NCBI RefSeq assembly: GCF_000747075.1
Contig: NZ_AVCH01000149.1
Location: forward strand, 1-32,753
Source: Arenimonas malthae CC-JY-1
GTDB taxonomy: Bacteria; Pseudomonadota; Gammaproteobacteria; Xanthomonadales; Xanthomonadaceae
Reading direction: 5' to 3'
DNA length: 32,753 nt
Below, piece by piece: positions 30,553 through 32,753 of the stretch. The first letter of the stretch is position 1; the number at the start of each line of letters is the position of its first letter. Both the position numbers and the translations under genes were made by a program. A model generated the notes under the pieces. That model was given only the letters and a program-made list of their open reading frames with translations, was not told the origin of the DNA and did no database searches.

Positions 30553-31947
30553 TCATTCGGCGGCGGCTTCGAGGGCCTCGGAGAGGCGCTCGACGGCGAT
30601 GACTTCCAGGTCCTTGTAGGCGCCCTTCTTCGGCGCGTTGGCGCGCGGCACGATGGCGCGCCTGAAACCGTGCGTGGCGGCTTCCTTCAGGCGCTCCTCG
30701 CCGTTGGGCACGGGGCGGATCTCGCCGCTCAGGCCCACTTCGCCGAAGGCGATGGTTTTTTCGGCCAGCGGGCGGTCGCGCAGCGAACTGAGCACCGCCA
30801 GCAGCACCGGCAAATCGGCCGCAGTTTCCTGCACGCGGATGCCGCCGACCACGTTCACGAACACGTCCTGGTCGAACACGCCGACGCCACCGTGCCGGTG
30901 CAGCACCGCCAGCAGCATGGCCAGGCGGTTCTGTTCCAGGCCCAGGGCGACGCGGCGCGGGTTGGCCAGCGGGGATTGGTCGACCAACGCCTGCACTTCC
31001 ACCAGCAGCGGCCGCGTGCCTTCGCGCGTGACCATCACCGCGCTGCCCGGCTGCGCCGTGCTCGAGCCCGACAGGAAGATGGCCGACGGGTTCGGCACTT
31101 CGCGCAGGCCCTTGTCGCCCATGGCGAACACGCCCAGCTCGTTCACCGCGCCGAAGCGGTTCTTGAAGGCGCGCAGCACGCGGAAGCGGCTGCCGGCCTC
31201 GCCCTCGAAATACAGCACCGCGTCGACCATGTGCTCGAGCACGCGCGGGCCGGCGATGCCGCCTTCCTTGGTGACGTGGCCGACCAGGAACACCGAGGTG
31301 CCGGTTTCCTTGGCGAAGCGCACCAGCCTGGCGGCGCTTTCGCGCACCTGGCTGACCGAGCCGGGCGCGGCGGTGAGCAGTTCGCTCCAGAGCGTCTGGA
31401 TGGAATCGGCCACCAGCAGGCGCGGCGACGGTTTCGCCGACGACGCCTGGGCCAGGATCTTCTCGACGCAGGTTTCGGCCAGGGCGTGCAGGTTGTCGAG
31501 CGGCAGGCCCAGGCGCTGGGCGCGGCCGGCCACCTGGGCCAGGCTTTCCTCGCCGGTGACGTACAGCGCCGGCACCCGCGCCGACATCAGCGCCAGCGCC
31601 TGCAGCAGCAGGGTGGACTTGCCGATGCCCGGGTCGCCGCCGACCAGCACCACCGAGCCTTCCACCAGGCCGCCGCCGAGCACGCGGTCGAGTTCGCCGA
31701 TGGTGGTGGAAACCCGCACCTCGGCTTCCTGGCTGACGTCCCGGAGCGCGGTGACGCCGGCGGCTTCCGGCCGCCCGGCCCAGCCGCCGTGGCGGGCCGC
31801 CGGGGCGGCGCCCTTGCCGGTGCTGGCGGGTTCGATGACGAACTCGCTCATCGTGTTCCAGGCCCCGCATTCGCCGCACTGGCCCTGCCACTTGCTGGAG
31901 GAGGCGCCGCATTCGCTGCAGACGTAGGCGGTCTTGGCCTTGGCCAT
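30553..31947 (-). CDS. radA: DNA repair protein RadA (branch-migration ATPase)
   Basis: RadA (Sms) is a RecA-like motor that drives branch migration during recombination. The 464-residue protein has the N-terminal zinc finger Cys10-x2-Cys13 and Cys24-x2-Cys27. The ATPase core has Walker A GGDPGIGKSTL, and the RadA-specific KNRFG motif lies in AFKNRFGAVNELGVF. The Lon-protease-like C-terminal domain contains GEVGLSGEIRPV. E. coli RadA is 460 residues. The ATG at 31947 gives the standard MAKAKTAYVCSECG start; three further codons upstream to 31956 are less likely. It is divergent from the second lexA. Confidence 0.97.
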   Translation of the reverse strand: MAKAKTAYVCSECGASSSKWQGQCGECGAWNTMSEFVIEPASTGKGAAPAARHGGWAGRPEAAGVTALRDVSQEAEVRVSTTIGELDRVLGGGLVEGSVVLVGGDPGIGKSTLLLQALALMSARVPALYVTGEESLAQVAGRAQRLGLPLDNLHALAETCVEKILAQASSAKPSPRLLVADSIQTLWSELLTAAPGSVSQVRESAARLVRFAKETGTSVFLVGHVTKEGGIAGPRVLEHMVDAVLYFEGEAGSRFRVLRAFKNRFGAVNELGVFAMGDKGLREVPNPSAIFLSGSSTAQPGSAVMVTREGTRPLLVEVQALVDQSPLANPRRVALGLEQNRLAMLLAVLHRHGGVGVFDQDVFVNVVGGIRVQETAADLPVLLAVLSSLRDRPLAEKTIAFGEVGLSGEIRPVPNGEERLKEAATHGFRRAIVPRANAPKKGAYKDLEVIAVERLSEALEAAAE

Positions 31948-32067
31948 GGGAAGCACTCTCGGAGGGGACGGGAACTGTAGCCGGATGGCGTCTCAACCCG
32001 TGAGCCAGGGGCCCGGCAGGCTGTGCCCCACGCCCGGCGACGGGGGACTGGCCGGGACAATGGATAC

Positions 32068-32081
32068 CACATATATTTGTG
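32068..32081 (+). promoter_or_regulatory. Candidate operator of the second lexA
   Basis: CACATATATTTGTG is an AT-rich dyad (CACA-N6-TGTG) in otherwise GC-rich sequence, ending two bases before the lexA2 ATG. It differs from the lexA1 operator and from the LexA2 site I recall from Xanthomonas (TGTACAAATGTACA). An in-frame ATG at 32060 lies just upstream. Confidence 0.45.
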
Positions 32082-32083
32082 CC

Positions 32084-32689
32084 ATGGATGCCCTCACCGA
32101 CCGCCAGCAGGCCATCCTCGACTTCATCACCGCCCAGGTCGCCCGCGACGGCCTGCCGCCCACCCTGGCCGAAATCGCCCGGGAATTCGGCTTCCGGCAG
32201 GCGCGTTCGGCCCAGGCCCACCTGCAGGCGCTGGAGGCCAAGGGCGCGCTCACCCTGCTGCCCGGCAAGTCGCGCGGCATCCGCCTGGCCACCCTGCCCG
32301 CGCCGGCGCATTCGCTGTCGCTGCCGGTGCTGGGCAAGGTGGCGGCGGGCGAACCCATCGGCGACGCCGAGTTCGAAGGCCACCTGCTGCTCGACCGCGC
32401 GCTGTTCTTCCCGCGCCCCGACTACCTGCTGCGGGTGAAGGGCGACTCCATGCGCGACGACGGCATCTTCAGCGGCGACCTGATCGCCGTGCACCGCACG
32501 CCCGAGGCCGGCGACAACCAGATCGTGGTGGCGCGCCTGGACGGCGAACTCACGGTCAAGCGCCTGCGCCGGCGCAAGGACCGCATCACCCTGCTGCCGC
32601 GCAACCCCGACCACGCGCCCATCGAAGTGCCGCCCGGCGCGGTGTTCGCCATCGAGGGCGTGTACTGCGGCCTGGTGCGCCGGGGCTGA
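32084..32689 (+). CDS. lexA: Second LexA-family SOS repressor (LexA2)
   Basis: The 201-residue protein is a complete LexA: helix-turn-helix domain at 1-65 with reading helix ARSAQAHLQALEAKG, cleavage site Ala88-Gly89 (GKVAAGEPIG), Ser122 (KGDSMRDD) and Lys159 (ELTVKRLR). It is clearly related to the LexA at 15796-16425 in the C-terminal domain (both end YCGLVR) but differs in the DNA-reading helix. An imuA-like gene begins one base after its stop. In Xanthomonas and Pseudomonas, lexA2 heads the imuA-imuB-dnaE2 error-prone repair operon, so this is very likely its repressor. The ATG at 32084 gives the standard MDALTDRQQAIL start; an ATG eight codons upstream cannot be excluded. Confidence 0.95.
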   Translation: MDALTDRQQAILDFITAQVARDGLPPTLAEIAREFGFRQARSAQAHLQALEAKGALTLLPGKSRGIRLATLPAPAHSLSLPVLGKVAAGEPIGDAEFEGHLLLDRALFFPRPDYLLRVKGDSMRDDGIFSGDLIAVHRTPEAGDNQIVVARLDGELTVKRLRRRKDRITLLPRNPDHAPIEVPPGAVFAIEGVYCGLVRRG

Positions 32690-32690
32690 C

Positions 32691-32753
32691 ATGGGCGCCG
32701 TGCTTTCCCTCGACACCCTGCTGGCCGGCCGCCGGCTCTGGCGCGGCCAGCCC
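32691..32753 (+). CDS. imuA: ImuA-like protein (SulA/RecA-related), N-terminal fragment
   Basis: The last 21 codons of the window, MGAVLSLDTLLAGRRLWRGQ and onward, look like the N-terminus of ImuA (LDxLLA...WRG). The gene starts one base after lexA2 ends and runs off the edge. ImuA works with ImuB and DnaE2 in damage-induced translesion synthesis. Position after lexA2 supports the call, but only the first 21 residues are seen. Confidence 0.7.
   Translation, partial: MGAVLSLDTLLAGRRLWRGQP

Overview
This is a dense, chromosomal window of very high GC content from a gammaproteobacterium, most likely of the Xanthomonadaceae/Lysobacteraceae (Xanthomonas, Lysobacter or Luteimonas type). Three things support that. 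The lexA-recA-recX cluster carries a perfect Xanthomonadales LexA operator (TTAG-N6-TACTA). A second LexA lies directly upstream of an imuA-like gene. The gene order tig-clpP-clpX-lon-hupB-ppiD-fabI and alaS-csrA-tRNA-Ser-tRNA-Arg is the gammaproteobacterial core order. I see no phage, insertion sequence, CRISPR array or rRNA. Nearly all of the window is coding, and no gene-free gap exceeds about 210 bases.

Layout. 1-244: tail of a LysM protein. 333-1124: fabI (+), ending at a bidirectional terminator shared with ppiD. 1197-9815: a protein-quality-control block on the minus strand, read tig, clpP, clpX, lon, hupB, tRNA-Val, tRNA-Asp, ppiD. A heat-shock-type promoter lies before lon. 9904-10481: a five-tRNA operon (Pro, Arg, His, Lys, Leu) upstream of tig. 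10612-14571: recX, alaS, csrA, tRNA-Ser(GCT) and tRNA-Arg(ACG), all minus strand. 14579-16985: recA, lexA and pncC, minus strand. 17064-18651: a plus-strand pair made of a BlaI-type repressor and an M56 metalloprotease that carries a TonB-like C-terminal domain. 18763-21342: mutS. 21423-22730: secreted amidohydrolase. 22749-24504: a divergent pair, a Cys/Met-metabolism PLP enzyme and an Lrp/AsnC regulator, sharing a perfect 17-bp palindrome. 24506-25987: hslR and a secreted alpha/beta hydrolase. 26095-28148: the rpsP-rimM-trmD-rplS ribosome operon. 28276-29649: ffh. 29755-30552: a CcsA/YpjD-like membrane protein. 30553-31947: radA. 32084-32753: a second lexA and the start of imuA.

Functional picture. 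The left third handles folding and turnover: trigger factor and PpiD as folding helpers, ClpXP and Lon as ATP-dependent proteases. The centre and right end are rich in DNA repair: RecA, LexA, RecX, MutS, RadA, LexA2 and ImuA. The two LexA paralogues differ in their DNA-reading helices and in their upstream sequences, which suggests two separate SOS regulons. The least standard content is regulatory. I see tandem BlaI-type operators in front of the BlaI/M56-TonB pair, a LexA operator that touches the lexA start codon, a possible LexA2 operator, CsrA-like sites in the csrA leader, a hairpin covering the rplS ribosome-binding site, and the Lrp palindrome. I do not see a wholly unknown multigene system. 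The BlaI/M56-TonB pair is the best candidate for under-described biology.
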